Source: Taibaiella soli
GTDB lineage: Bacteria; Bacteroidota; Bacteroidia; Chitinophagales; Chitinophagaceae
Direction: 5' to 3'
Assembly: GCF_003236175.1 (NCBI RefSeq)
Contig: NZ_QKTW01000017.1
Location: forward strand, 136,304 to 200,303
Length of the DNA: 64,000 nt
In this document: positions 1 to 8,927 of the stretch, piece by piece
How positions within the stretch are numbered: position 1 is the first letter of the stretch
Layout of the letters: each line of letters opens with the position of its first letter
Notes under the pieces: model-generated
Databases searched by the model: none
The model's input: the letters and a program-made list of their open reading frames with translations, nothing else
What the model was told of the DNA's origin: nothing
Translations under genes and position numbers: made by a program

Positions 1-1
1 T

Positions 2-262
2 TTGATAAAAAGCGCATTTCAAAATGCAGGTGGAATACTCGACGGCAGCAATTGGTATGTTCTCGAAGGCCATGTTGTATTAAACGAATTCCGGATTACA
101 AAACTGGATGACTTTTACATCAATAACCTTGTTGCCTTCAAACATGGAGAGGACCACGGTTATGTAATGCTCGGTATATTTAATTCTATCGAAGCTGCCG
201 AAGAGTATCAAATACACATAAGGACGATTGGAAGAGATGAAAAAGGAAATTTTATCAAATAG
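2..262 (+). CDS. Small tandem paralog A (5' end outside window)
   Basis: Unrecognised small protein, about 86 residues visible. It aligns over nearly its whole length with the next gene: both share a GGIL-(D/N)GS core, a (Y/L)WVLEG-like stretch, NEFRI, and an EAAE near the end. The second copy starts a few residues earlier relative to this alignment, so the true start of this one very probably lies upstream of the window and the TTG at position 2 is not the real start. The stop is 3 bp before the next ATG, so the two are co-transcribed. No signal peptide, membrane segment or known motif is visible. Function unknown; an immunity-protein or nuclease-inhibitor type of role is only a guess from size and tandem duplication. 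Confidence 0.7.
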   Translation: MIKSAFQNAGGILDGSNWYVLEGHVVLNEFRITKLDDFYINNLVAFKHGEDHGYVMLGIFNSIEAAEEYQIHIRTIGRDEKGNFIK

Positions 263-265
263 GAT

Positions 266-526
266 ATGAACACAGACGATATCATAAATAATGCATTAAG
301 TAACGGTGGAGGAATATTGAATGGTTCTGGCCTTTGGGTGCTTGAAGGCAATGTAAATAGGAATGAATTCCGAATCATCCCTTTGAAAGAAGCTTATATC
401 GATGGCTTCATGGTCTTTAAATTTGGGATTGAGACCGGCAATATCATCCTTGGAGTTTTTGATAAACCTGAAGCTGCGGAGTATTATCGAGACTGGATCA
501 GATCAGTAGTACGTAGCGAAGATTGA
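266..526 (+). CDS. Small tandem paralog B
   Basis: Unrecognised acidic 86-residue protein, paralogous to the gene immediately upstream: the GGGILNGSG, VLEGNV, NEFRI and EAAEYY stretches align without large gaps. It starts 3 bp after its neighbour ends and finishes just before a strong bidirectional terminator hairpin, so the pair forms the end of a transcription unit. No transmembrane segment or signal peptide. Tandem duplication followed by divergence (roughly half of positions identical by eye) is typical of immunity or accessory genes in conflict islands, but nothing in the sequence proves this. Confidence 0.75.
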   Translation: MNTDDIINNALSNGGGILNGSGLWVLEGNVNRNEFRIIPLKEAYIDGFMVFKFGIETGNIILGVFDKPEAAEYYRDWIRSVVRSED

Positions 527-552
527 TTTTTTTGAATTACCGTATAGTTTAT

Positions 553-582
553 AAAGAGCAGTGATCACTGCTCTTTATTTTT
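553..582. terminator. Bidirectional rho-independent terminator
   Basis: A perfect 24-bp palindrome (553-576, arms AAAGAGCAGTGA/TCACTGCTCTTT) is followed by a T-run on the plus strand and preceded by A-rich sequence. It lies between a plus-strand gene ending at 526 and a minus-strand gene ending at 590, so it can serve both. Confidence 0.85.
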
Positions 583-589
583 TTGCTGA

Positions 590-895
590 TTATTGTTTCT
601 CTTCGTTTTTTGAAGCGATTAAATACACGTTGTCTGCAATGTTTTGGATGTTGTCGGCTGAGTTGATCACTAACTTGATCAATTGAGAAATTGCAAAGGT
701 TCCTATTATAGACACAATTAAGAGTACCAAATAGCCGAGCATGAGGTATGCACCGGTGGGATTGGAGTCGAACATGTCCATCCAGGTCCTTAAGCCAACG
801 AGCACTACAATCGCAGTAGAAAGCGTTTCAATGATCCCAATAGCAATAAAAATTGCCGATAGCGTTCTTAAGAATGGATAAGATTTGTCGCGCAT
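590..895 (-). CDS. Small two-helix membrane protein
   Basis: About 101 residues from the chosen ATG at 895. A longer in-frame start exists at 1060, but it would overlap the divergent neighbour at 1050 and adds a non-hydrophobic, unlikely-looking N-terminus. Two long hydrophobic helices are visible (roughly residues 10-36 and 47-72 of the short form), joined by a short WMDMFDSNP loop and followed by a polar tail rich in N and D. Function unknown. The gene is divergently transcribed from the winged-helix gene at 1050 and converges on the terminator at 553-582. Confidence 0.6.
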   Translation of the reverse strand: MRDKSYPFLRTLSAIFIAIGIIETLSTAIVVLVGLRTWMDMFDSNPTGAYLMLGYLVLLIVSIIGTFAISQLIKLVINSADNIQNIADNVYLIASKNEEKQ

Positions 896-1049
896 GTTTG
901 TGATGTTTTTAAAATAGTGTTTAATGGTTGAATTAATCTTAAAGTAGCAAAACGTTTTGAATTTTGCAATTGCAAGCATAATGCTAAACCCTTCCAATTT
1001 GTTCCCGTTGTCGTGATTTGCCGGTAAACTCGCTGGAAAGAAATCAGCA

Positions 1050-1640
1050 ATGGAAAACAAATCAGAGATTATTCTCGCTTACCTCAAATCAAATCCAGGA
1101 GCGACCAAAGTTCAAATCAGCCAAGCCACAGCAATCAAAGGACTGGAGCTATTCAACCTGCTACGCATGTTGACACGTGAGCGAATCATTCAAGAAGACA
1201 GTTCTGGAAACGAGCCAGTTTATACTGTCTTTTCAGAAATGCCGGAACCAAAAGAAGAAACTCCAGAGGAAGTTGAACTGAAAAAGAGAATAAAAGCTGG
1301 CAGAGACGTATCTCAATATACTTTTAATGGCAGATCATACGGCAAAGGTCCTTTGGTTAGAGCGGTGGTTGCTCAGTATGTGTTGGATCATCCGGAGATC
1401 ACTTACAAAGAACTGAAAGAAGTGTTTCCTGATGATCTTCTGAAACGATTCGGCATCTTTCAGGATCAAAAGACGGCGAAAGAAATTGCACCGAAAGGAA
1501 ATCGGTATTTCACAAAACCTGAACAGGTCATCAAATTGAAGGACAGGGAAGTTGTGGTATGCAGTCAGTTTACTTTGGAAAACCTGCAACCGTTTTTGAA
1601 AGTGGCACGAGCATTGGGATATGAGATTGTAGAATCATGA
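1050..1640 (+). CDS. Winged-helix protein with conserved C-terminal domain
   Basis: 196 residues. Residues about 5-60 have the pattern of a winged helix-turn-helix (an ILAYLKSNPGATKVQISQAT helix pair, then a LTRERII-type wing), suggesting DNA binding. A charged linker (residues 66-82) leads to a C-terminal domain with YTFNGRSYGKGPLV, an HPEITYKELKEVFP helix and a final LGYEI. I have seen this type of domain in uncharacterised proteins of conflict islands but cannot name it. The gene ends before a bidirectional terminator (1661-1692). It could be an accessory regulator for the DUF262 nuclease that converges from the other side. Confidence 0.65.
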   Translation: MENKSEIILAYLKSNPGATKVQISQATAIKGLELFNLLRMLTRERIIQEDSSGNEPVYTVFSEMPEPKEETPEEVELKKRIKAGRDVSQYTFNGRSYGKGPLVRAVVAQYVLDHPEITYKELKEVFPDDLLKRFGIFQDQKTAKEIAPKGNRYFTKPEQVIKLKDREVVVCSQFTLENLQPFLKVARALGYEIVES

Positions 1641-1660
1641 TCCCATTAATTTAGTATTGA

Positions 1661-1692
1661 AAAGAAGACTGCTTAAAATGGCAGTCTTCTTT
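1661..1692. terminator. Bidirectional terminator
   Basis: Arms AAAGAAGACTGC (1661-1672) and GCAGTCTTCTTT (1681-1692) pair perfectly around an 8-nt loop. It separates the convergent genes ending at 1640 and 1727. Confidence 0.85.
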
Positions 1693-1726
1693 ATTAAGTT
1701 CCGTTTTTTGTACCAGTTTTGTATGG

Positions 1727-3430
1727 TTAGAATGTTTCCACAAGGAATTGGGTTATTTTCATTTTCCGGGCTGCAATCAAATCTTTAGTCCAAATAATAT
1801 CGTCTTTTGTCATTTCCTGGATTTCTCTTTGCTGAGCTAAATGAGTGTATGAGTTGCGTTTTTCAACAAAAGGTTTATTGCCGACTGAACAGTTATGCGA
1901 TTTCGAAAGCAGAAGATAATTGCCTAAGCAGTCAATGTATTGATCCTTGAATTCTTCGTCATATTCACAGTAGCCAGCGGCGAGTGGTTTGCCATCCGTA
2001 GGTGTTTGTGGTGCGATATGCTCTAATTCAGGCTTGACAATTTTGTCAAAGCGTGTAGCTGTGTAGCCGCGTTTGCCCTGCGACTCCAAATGATTTTCAT
2101 ATTTCCATAAGAGGTACTTTGCGATTCCATGGCTGATTGGACCTTGTATTGCGTTTTTAAATTCGTCGTTATTCCAATAACTCCACCACCATGACTGAGA
2201 ACTAACATTCCTCATCCAGTTTATGTGCTTGATTATTGATTCCGCATCAGGATTGTTCGCTGTGAATTTTCGGAATGCTTCGTTAAGTCGAGAAGTAATT
2301 TCAGCTCTCGTTCCAATAAGCCTATTCCTTATGATAATTGATTCAAATTTGGAGCAAAGGAGGCAGATTTTATCGATTGATAAGCCAAACGTGTAAGCTT
2401 TAATGATAAATGGGATCGCGATGCCAATCCCGCCTAATTTAATAAGTGAATGAATTTCGATTCGCTCTTTTTCGTGTTTTGAAAAGAACGTCGTTAAATG
2501 CTCAAAGCTTGTTGCCAGGGAGTGTGTAAAGGATTTGATGAAAGATATCGGGTTTCCCGTCGACAACACTTCATTTATACGATCAACGGCGTCGGTTTCC
2601 CAAAGGGAATTGAAATGAACGCGTAGCGTATACACAAGGACATCGTCTTCATCTATATCATACTCAATGGATGATATAGACTTGTAAATTTTCTCAAAGC
2701 GATTCTTTATTTCCTCTATTAACGCGTCTTTGTCGTCTGTGGCAAAAAGATGCACATTGAACATAAATTGCGCTTTGATAATTTCGAGGTCTGTTGGTTT
2801 TTTTCCACGATTATTCTGAAAAATGAACATTTGAATCGCTTCAGATTCGTTCTGTACCGGGTGGGTTGTACAGGTAGCATTCTGTACTGTGTCCAACATC
2901 TTGATTAGGTATGCCTCGTCTTTTTCACTCAAATGCTTACTAAAAAAATCAAAAGCATCAGCAATTCTTTTTGCCGATTGGGTTTCGAGTGCGTTTTTAT
3001 CCTTTTTTACCTGCTCGATCACATAATCTTTAAAGAATTGACGATCGTAATCAACGGTTTCAAAGCGGTATGTCGAATTGCGTTTGATGATATCTTCAAA
3101 GGCCTCTTGCTCAAGTTCTGTTAGTTGGCGGAATTGTTTTAAGCGAGTAAACAGCGCGGACAGGAAAATGACTATTGTGGTTAAGCGCTGTTGTCCATCA
3201 ATTATGCCATACATGTTGCCACTCTGTTCTTCGAAAAGAAAATGTCCGAAATAGTAAGGCGACTTTGTTGCGCTTTTATTATAGGCATCAAGGTCTGATA
3301 GGAAAGTATTTACCTGCTTGTTTGAAGTGTCGTCACTTGAATCTGTGTCCCATGTGTACGCCCGCTGATAAGTTGGAACAAAAATCCGGTTGCCGGCCTG
3401 CATTTGCTTGATAGTAGTAGAAGCTTCCAT
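1727..3430 (-). CDS. DUF262/DUF1524 (GmrSD-type) nuclease
   Basis: 567 residues. The N-terminus has the DUF262 (ParB/sulfiredoxin-fold) signature: FVPTYQRAYTW at residues 18-28 and the DGQQRLTT nucleotide-binding motif at 78-85. The C-terminus is a DUF1524 HNH-like nuclease domain: the ELEHIAP motif with catalytic His near residue 471, then GNYLLLS with Asn near 504 and NKPF near 518. This is the fused architecture of the GmrSD type IV restriction family, which restricts modified phage DNA, and of several broader defence proteins. All key residues look intact and the length is normal for the family. It has its own promoter region upstream (3431-3600) and shares a terminator with the convergent winged-helix gene. 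Confidence 0.88.
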   Translation of the reverse strand: MEASTTIKQMQAGNRIFVPTYQRAYTWDTDSSDDTSNKQVNTFLSDLDAYNKSATKSPYYFGHFLFEEQSGNMYGIIDGQQRLTTIVIFLSALFTRLKQFRQLTELEQEAFEDIIKRNSTYRFETVDYDRQFFKDYVIEQVKKDKNALETQSAKRIADAFDFFSKHLSEKDEAYLIKMLDTVQNATCTTHPVQNESEAIQMFIFQNNRGKKPTDLEIIKAQFMFNVHLFATDDKDALIEEIKNRFEKIYKSISSIEYDIDEDDVLVYTLRVHFNSLWETDAVDRINEVLSTGNPISFIKSFTHSLATSFEHLTTFFSKHEKERIEIHSLIKLGGIGIAIPFIIKAYTFGLSIDKICLLCSKFESIIIRNRLIGTRAEITSRLNEAFRKFTANNPDAESIIKHINWMRNVSSQSWWWSYWNNDEFKNAIQGPISHGIAKYLLWKYENHLESQGKRGYTATRFDKIVKPELEHIAPQTPTDGKPLAAGYCEYDEEFKDQYIDCLGNYLLLSKSHNCSVGNKPFVEKRNSYTHLAQQREIQEMTKDDIIWTKDLIAARKMKITQFLVETF

Positions 3431-3602
3431 TAATAAAAGTCGTTAAAAGTGTTTAAGGTAAATGATGCGACAAATTATGATTATTATTTTATTCTGCGTA
3501 TTTGTGATAAGACGATTGCCTTGCAGATTCCATATGGTGGCTTATATTTATAGAGAAGTTCAGTGTGGGTCCTCACGCTATCAAGATCCCGAAAACATAA
3601 AT

Positions 3603-4190
3603 ATGAAAACGGACGTTAAGTTTAGTAGAATAAAAGATGTTATTACAGATAACCTTAAACGCGCCACCAAGGAAATAAAGGCGGCTAACGAAATTCTCTT
3701 TTGAATTACTTATTACGACTTGAACCTTTACTCCCTTTTCAGCTTTCTGTGTAAGCGCTCGAATGATATCTTCATCGGTAAGCCAAGCTACTGTAAGGTT
3801 GGAAAATTCAAGGACTTCCTGCGTTTCGGAGGACAGCTATTTGTTTCGCCGATGCCATTACCAGGCAAGAAGTAGTGAAGAGAACGTTGTCGTGTTTGGC
3901 CTGGATGATGATGATGCGGAAGATGTACGATTCCTAAAGCAATTTGTTGAGAAGCATAAATTCCTCTGTTTAAACGAGGGTTTGCCATCGTAGACATAAA
4001 TAATTTGAAGGCATTTCAAACGATGGGCAAAGATATGTCCTTATTAATTTCGCAATCTGACGAAAGCGAGATACTTCTACGTGCCGAGTTCGAGGATGCG
4101 GTAAGGGACTCATTTGAACAATCGAAAAAGGCGAAAATCAGGTTGATCGAAATCTATAACGATATCGCTACAAGGGCGGTGAGTTTGTTC
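3603..4190 (+). pseudogene. Broken phospholipase-D-like nuclease gene
   Basis: The ATG at 3603 opens 28 codons (KFSRIKDVITDNLKRATKEI) that look like the start of a PLD-like domain, then the frame closes at once. Reading the next 108 bp (3687-3794) on the opposite strand gives the expected continuation (VAWLTDEDIIRAL, then GVKVQVVISNS). After 3794 the plus strand carries on with KFKDFLRFGG. Later fragments (ENVVVFGLDDDD, RFLKQFVEKH near 3878-3960 and AEFEDAVRDSFEQSKK near 4085-4130) look like further decayed parts in other frames. No HKD catalytic motif is visible. So this is a remnant broken by an inversion, stops and frameshifts. The family name is inferred from the first two fragments. Confidence 0.6.
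3687..3794. other. 108-bp internal inversion in PLD-like pseudogene
   Basis: If this segment is flipped, the reading frame from 3603 runs without interruption through 28 + 36 + 26 codons to a stop at 3873-3875, and the joined protein is a sensible domain. The segment length is exactly 36 codons. No long inverted repeats are seen at the edges; only a TA dinucleotide is shared by both borders. Confidence 0.65.
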
Positions 4191-4255
4191 CAAATGTGTT
4201 CTCGTTGTCCGTCTAATTTACTTCTTCCAAAATCTAATCAATTCAAATCTTTTCG

Positions 4256-5398
4256 TTATCCATGCATTCGAAAAAGAATACTGCTGAATCCCCATACCCA
4301 ATAATCCTGCAAAGATTTGCCGTGGAGTTTTCCATCTTGTCTAAAACACTTCAAAACGGTTTTACTATTCATATCAACATATACAACCCAAGCAGATGCT
4401 ACGTCAGCCTCAACGTCTACACCTTCTGCAAAGAAAATAAGACCAAGGCCATTTTTGTTGCCAAAGTTGTATTTCCTAACTAAAGTATTAATTACGGATT
4501 CGTCCCATTTCTTTTTCACGGCTGATAAATAGTTTGGATTCTGTTGGTGCGAATTGGCTTTTTGGGTGGGTTCAAGAAAGTATTCAACATTTTTCGAATC
4601 TCTATGCAATGCCCAATGGAAGTTATGGTCAGCACCTTTGGCTACAAAAATGTGGTCGATAGTCACTTCTGAATTCCAAATTGGCACATAGGAATTTTGT
4701 ATCATTTCATTAGTTATTTTAATTGTTTTTGAGCTGAAATCTTCGCCTGAAAATGTAGCTTGGGTAAAATCAATACCCAACATCGTAATTGGGATGTCCG
4801 TATTGTTGATATCGCCAATGTTGTATTCTTGTTTTCTCGAAGTGTTCGCATTATTACTGGACTCGCTTGTTCCGATGCCAACGTCCCAAACATATGGATT
4901 GCCTGTTAGTTTTGTATAGACTTTCTGAAGTTCACTGCTGTGCGAAGATTGGGGGTACTGATTTAGGAAAGATTCCATTTCGGTCAGATCGTTTGTTTTT
5001 TGAATTTGGGCAAAATCGTCATCGTATTTCTCTTGCTTTTCTTTCTCATCTATAGAGATGTTGACGATGTCGATATACTTATCCCGTGGATATGTTTCTT
5101 TATCGGTAACCGCAAAAAATTGTTTTAGTGACCCATTTAGGCTATCATGATATTTCCACGTTTTTTGTTCTAACTTATAAAGAGTATTGATTTTTAGATA
5201 CAGGGTTTTCGAGTTTGGACCGCCAAGTCGACTTTCTGCTCCGGCTATTTTAGCTAATGCTTCTTCGTATTTGGAATCATTGTACATTGTCTCCGCTTTT
5301 GTGTAAAGTGCAATAGCTTCCATTTCTGCGTCTTGCCCGATGGAGAAAAGTGATGGCAAAATGAATGCCGTGGTTAAAATAAAAAATCGAGAGAACAT
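4256..5398 (-). CDS. Secreted TPR-like protein of unknown function
   Basis: 380 residues. The N-terminus is a clear signal peptide (residues 1-21, hydrophobic core then SIGQD), so the protein is exported. Residues about 25-75 look like one or two TPR-type helix pairs (ALYTKAETMYNDSKYEEALA pattern). The C-terminal 200 residues hold no motif I know; they contain a WALHRDSKNVEYF stretch and end in a W/F-rich region. The gene lies 18 bp downstream of another secreted gene (5417-7018), so both are probably one operon acting in the periplasm or outer membrane. The function cannot be named. Confidence 0.7.
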   Translation of the reverse strand: MFSRFFILTTAFILPSLFSIGQDAEMEAIALYTKAETMYNDSKYEEALAKIAGAESRLGGPNSKTLYLKINTLYKLEQKTWKYHDSLNGSLKQFFAVTDKETYPRDKYIDIVNISIDEKEKQEKYDDDFAQIQKTNDLTEMESFLNQYPQSSHSSELQKVYTKLTGNPYVWDVGIGTSESSNNANTSRKQEYNIGDINNTDIPITMLGIDFTQATFSGEDFSSKTIKITNEMIQNSYVPIWNSEVTIDHIFVAKGADHNFHWALHRDSKNVEYFLEPTQKANSHQQNPNYLSAVKKKWDESVINTLVRKYNFGNKNGLGLIFFAEGVDVEADVASAWVVYVDMNSKTVLKCFRQDGKLHGKSLQDYWVWGFSSILFRMHG

Positions 5399-5416
5399 AA
5401 CTTTTGATATTTAGGT

Positions 5417-7018
5417 TTATTTATTCCAAAAATCCTTGGTAGGATCATCGTTTTGTTTATTTACGGAAAGCGTAAGAATTCTGATGGTCGCCCCAAGCTC
5501 CTTTAGTTGGTCAACAATTTCCGCTTGTTGCGCCTCGCAAATCGTTGTCTGTTCGAAATATCCCAGAAATTTAACCGTCTTGAAGTGTAGCTGCTTTCCG
5601 TAGTGTTCCGTGAGGTTGGAAACTAATGGCCAGGTGCCGTCTGAAAGTTGCTTTACTGCAAGAGGTTCGCTTACTGCCACTGTAAAGTTGGAAAATGAAA
5701 TTTCGTCCCACCCTAATGCGTAGATATAGATTGTCGAATCCTTGAAATTTGAGAATGGTGATGGCACTGAAAATCCCGGAATTGCATTCATAAATGCTTT
5801 CCGCTCATTTACAGTTCTCTGTTCTAATTCTTGTTGTTCTGTTTGTTGTCTAATTTGTTCCGCAGCTGCCGCTTTCTCTGCCTGCCGCCGCCTAATCATA
5901 TCTTCAATTCCCGATGCAATTACGGCGGTACCCGCCGCTATATTTAATGTGTTTTGTTCATAGGTTGTTGTGGCAATCGATGCTTGTTGTTGTAATCCAA
6001 TTGCAATTTGATAGGAAATATTTTGTTCCTTATTTTGCAATAGTTCTCCCATTTCTTGGGAGGATGTCTTTAATTCAGTCGCTAAATTTGTTGAAACAGT
6101 TGATTGTGGGTTTGTGCTATTGTTGCGCATCCCAGATGAATTATTCTTGACAGTGGAAGGTTCATCCCAAAATTTTGAATGGGAATTCGAATCGTTGGGT
6201 TTTGCGAATGGAGAATGTTTTATTGTTTTCTCGAAGCCATCTGGGTCTATTTGAAGTTCATAATAATTACCAGCGTGTTCTGTACTTCCATGGCCGGTTT
6301 TTGATTGATTTTTTGGTGGAACTGGAGTCTTTGATGACTGAGGCGGAATTTGATAGTCACAAATTTGATCTTTTAAAACAAGTAATAAATCGAGACCTTG
6401 CTTGAGGCTCGGCGCCGTTTGATCAGAGGCGACGGCTGCAGCAAAGTTTTGATGCAAGCTATTTAGTCGAGTCACAAAATCGTTTAACGCATTTCCTGGT
6501 GCATTTTCCGATTTTAAAAATCTCCAGCATGCAACTGCAGCATCGTACTCATTGTTGAATGAATTGATAACGGGTGTTCTTTCGGCATTATGACACTCGT
6601 TATATATTTTTTCCAGCTCTGCTTGTCTTGCATATTTTACTCGCCTGCATATTTCTAAGAATTTTTCCCAAGATCCTGTTTCTTGATGCCAGTGTTGAAC
6701 AGGGCAGCATGGAGGAGGGCCTCCGGCCTGACATTCACCTTCGTTGTTTTCAACCCATCCGCTTTGATATGAACAGGCTACTTTATGTAAGTATTTCCAA
6801 TTGCTCTTGTCATCGTCTATGTATTCTTGGCGTTTTTTATCAATTCTTTTTCTACATTCATCGCTTATATTGACCCGTGTCCACAAAGGATTTCTTTCAT
6901 TTCGCACCATTTCCCACGAAATATTACAATTAGGAAAGCAGTCCTTTTCTTGCGCCATCAGGCAAAAAGATTTGACAATTAGCATCGTTAAGAAAATACT
7001 TCTGAATGTAAACTTCAT
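5417..7018 (-). CDS. Secreted protein, unknown, Gln/Glu-rich middle
   Basis: 533 residues with a signal peptide (about 1-23, ending in CLMAQ). Residues 25-140 carry several cysteines (KDCFPNC, GPPPCCP and others), which suggests disulfides in the periplasm. A low-complexity S/N/T-rich linker lies in the middle, followed by a hydrophobic AAGTAVIASGI segment and a charged Q/E/R-rich helix around residues 375-400 that may form a coiled coil. The last 130 residues look like a compact alpha/beta domain. It is the first gene of a two-gene minus-strand unit with the TPR-like gene. I recognise no family. Confidence 0.65.
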   Translation of the reverse strand: MKFTFRSIFLTMLIVKSFCLMAQEKDCFPNCNISWEMVRNERNPLWTRVNISDECRKRIDKKRQEYIDDDKSNWKYLHKVACSYQSGWVENNEGECQAGGPPPCCPVQHWHQETGSWEKFLEICRRVKYARQAELEKIYNECHNAERTPVINSFNNEYDAAVACWRFLKSENAPGNALNDFVTRLNSLHQNFAAAVASDQTAPSLKQGLDLLLVLKDQICDYQIPPQSSKTPVPPKNQSKTGHGSTEHAGNYYELQIDPDGFEKTIKHSPFAKPNDSNSHSKFWDEPSTVKNNSSGMRNNSTNPQSTVSTNLATELKTSSQEMGELLQNKEQNISYQIAIGLQQQASIATTTYEQNTLNIAAGTAVIASGIEDMIRRRQAEKAAAAEQIRQQTEQQELEQRTVNERKAFMNAIPGFSVPSPFSNFKDSTIYIYALGWDEISFSNFTVAVSEPLAVKQLSDGTWPLVSNLTEHYGKQLHFKTVKFLGYFEQTTICEAQQAEIVDQLKELGATIRILTLSVNKQNDDPTKDFWNK

Positions 7019-7409
7019 TGTAGGGGAAATGGATATACGAATTTAATATATTTTATTCAAATAATGTGTATCGTTAATGTTGACAGTTTTCATATGTTAA
7101 TATTAATCAGGCTAAACCTCTTTTTTATTTTATTCTGTATGTTGGTGGCTCATCACCCTTCATCTGGCATTTCGTTACGCATCGAACGAGTGATTGGAAA
7201 TTTCGATAAAATCGAATCTTTTCAATTTTTGCGACCGTCTGGTTTGGATCAAACGGATCTGCTGGTGGCAGCTGCCAACAATTGACTTTTGAATGGTCCT
7301 GGTAAAAGTTTCCATACGTGGTCGGGGCCCCCTTTTTAGATATTACTCAGTTTTCCGTACAGAAGGGAATGCAAGAAATAGGCAGGCAGCATTCAAAATT
7401 GTGAGTGAA

Positions 7410-8300
7410 AATTGATGAAAAACCTAAGGCAATCCCGCCACAAGTAGACGATGAGGATTACAGTATTGAATACAGTTATGCAATTTTTACAATATAAATC
7501 CATTAATAGAAATGTATCGTCAATTGATGTCATGTGTAGGGGTTCGAATTAGACACCTGGACAGTAAGTTCGTACCGCGGTAGAGCTATTTTCAGAATCA
7601 AATTTGATTCAAGCTTGCCGACATGTCCAACAGGATTTCAAAGTCTCAATTTGGATAGATTTGAAAGGACGGTAAGTTTGTACCAGGTTTGTTTATTCTT
7701 CAATTTGAATATCGTCGACAAGCCGGTTAGGTTGTTCAGAGTCAATTCTAATCTGTTCAATTCTTCCTTCTGACTCTTTCCGATTCTTTCTTCTGATTGT
7801 TCAATTTGTCCTTCTTCTAACCTTTCTAACTAAATTCTCTTAATAATTACCTGTTCATATGTACTAAGGTTTTCAGCTTCTCTTTATTGATTAATTCAAA
7901 GAGGTTCTATCGAGTTTATGCATATTAGTACTGAGGTTTTCAAAGATTATTTTGTTGTACTCGTTCTTTGGTAATATGCATATAAGTACTGAGGTTTTTG
8001 AAGAGATGAGATATGTCAATTGAACAGGTATCAGGCACTTTCCGAAACAAGTCATAACAGAGTTTTAGATACTCGAATTCTTGATAAAACTGGAAAAGAA
8101 TATCAATGTCAAGCGGAACAAATCGGGATTGATATCGGAGATATAAACGACAAACGAATAAAACGGCAAAACGACATTGAATTCTTCGCTTGATATGGAA
8201 TCAGTGTATCAATATTGAATCTCGCAAAGACGGTAAGAATGGTACTATGCTTATCTTCATTTCAAACTCTGCAAAGGACGGTAAGTTCGTAGTGGGCATT
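7410..8300 (+). repeat. Non-coding repeat module 1
   Basis: No credible gene lies between 7019 and 8403. The stretch holds, in order: an alpha block (about 7430-7560, with AATATAAATCCA and TTCGAATTAGACACCTGG, matched at 9598-9727); beta motifs at 7559-7577 and 7667-7684; a pyrimidine-rich tract (about 7740-7840); the repeat cluster at 7853-7999; an epsilon block (about 8053-8190); and two more beta motifs (8228-8245, 8276-8295). The same order of parts recurs three more times up to 12.8 kb. Confidence 0.75.
7853..7999 (+). repeat. Repeat cluster 1 (three R repeats)
   Basis: Three related repeats lie at 7854-7876 (type 1, CATATGTACTAAGGTTTTC, preceded by AATAATTACCTG), 7918-7941 (type 2, ATGCATATTAGTACTGAGG) and 7976-7999 (type 3, ATGCATATAAGTACTGAGG). 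All keep the ScaI-like palindrome AGTACT or a GTACT core and end in GGTTTT. Types 2 and 3 would read Met-His-Ile-Ser-Thr-Glu-Val-Phe but are followed by stops within 20 codons here. Confidence 0.85.
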
Positions 8301-8340
8301 TTTTCCTTTCGGTGAATCGGCATTTCTCTCCCATTTTCAC

Positions 8341-8383
8341 GTAAATTAATTTACAAAAAGTGTAAACTTTTATTTAAATTTAC
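8341..8383 (+). promoter_or_regulatory. Palindromic operator-like region before TA pair
   Basis: GTAAATTAATTTAC (8341-8354) is a perfect 14-bp palindrome. GTAAA/TTTAC half-sites recur at 8341, 8350, 8362 and 8379 in alternating orientation. The site lies 20-60 bp before the first gene of a toxin-antitoxin-like pair whose second gene encodes an Xre-type DNA-binding protein, as expected for autoregulation. Confidence 0.55.
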
Positions 8384-8403
8384 CTGTTCTATATAATGAA
8401 TCG

Positions 8404-8874
8404 ATGAAGATAGAAGATGTAAAATCAGGTAACAGGCATGATGCGGTGATTGTAGAGTTGGAAGCCAAAGACTATGAAATAATTAAAAAAAGCAAACGTT
8501 TCTATTTTACATGGAAACAGGAAGACGGCAAAGTTATATACAAATTATGCAGGAAAGGGGACGATACGATATTGGGATTGATGTCTCTGATTGATCATCC
8601 CGAAAATTTCGCGTTGGAGATTGGACATTTATGTGCTTCTAAAGAGAATGTCGGCAAGAACAAGCAGTATTCATTAATTACAGGGTGCCTTATTGCATAT
8701 GCATGCAGGGAAGCTTTTAAGAAAGGATACGGTGGTTATGTTTATTTAAAGCCAAAAGATCAATTGAAGAAACACTATCACGAATTATATGGCATGGATT
8801 TTACAGGTATCTATATGGTAACAGAGGAACAGAATTCAGCAAGATTGATAAAGAAATATATTGAAGGTAAGTAG
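8404..8874 (+). CDS. GNAT-like acetyltransferase (putative toxin)
   Basis: 156 residues. The C-terminal half (about 75-150) follows the GNAT fold pattern: a beta strand NFALEIGHLCA, a loop VGKNKQYS in the position of the acetyl-CoA loop, a helix ITGCLIAYACREAFKKG, a strand GYVYL and a helix/strand HELYGMDFTGIYMV. The classical Q/R-x-x-G-x-G/A loop is not exact, so catalysis is uncertain. It lies 53 bp upstream of an Xre-type gene and behind a palindromic operator, which suggests a GNAT/Xre toxin-antitoxin-like module with this protein as the toxin, acting by acetylation. The pair sits between two copies of the repeat module, like a cargo cassette. Confidence 0.6.
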   Translation: MKIEDVKSGNRHDAVIVELEAKDYEIIKKSKRFYFTWKQEDGKVIYKLCRKGDDTILGLMSLIDHPENFALEIGHLCASKENVGKNKQYSLITGCLIAYACREAFKKGYGGYVYLKPKDQLKKHYHELYGMDFTGIYMVTEEQNSARLIKKYIEGK

Positions 8875-8927
8875 GGAGTCTTTATAATAAACAATTGAAG
8901 TAGCATTAGTAAAAAACTGGAAGTAGC

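Noticed and set aside
7064-7285. 73-codon open frame upstream of the repeat modules
   Set aside because: Low-complexity translation, no homology that I recognise, and it lies in the divergent promoter region of the secreted genes.
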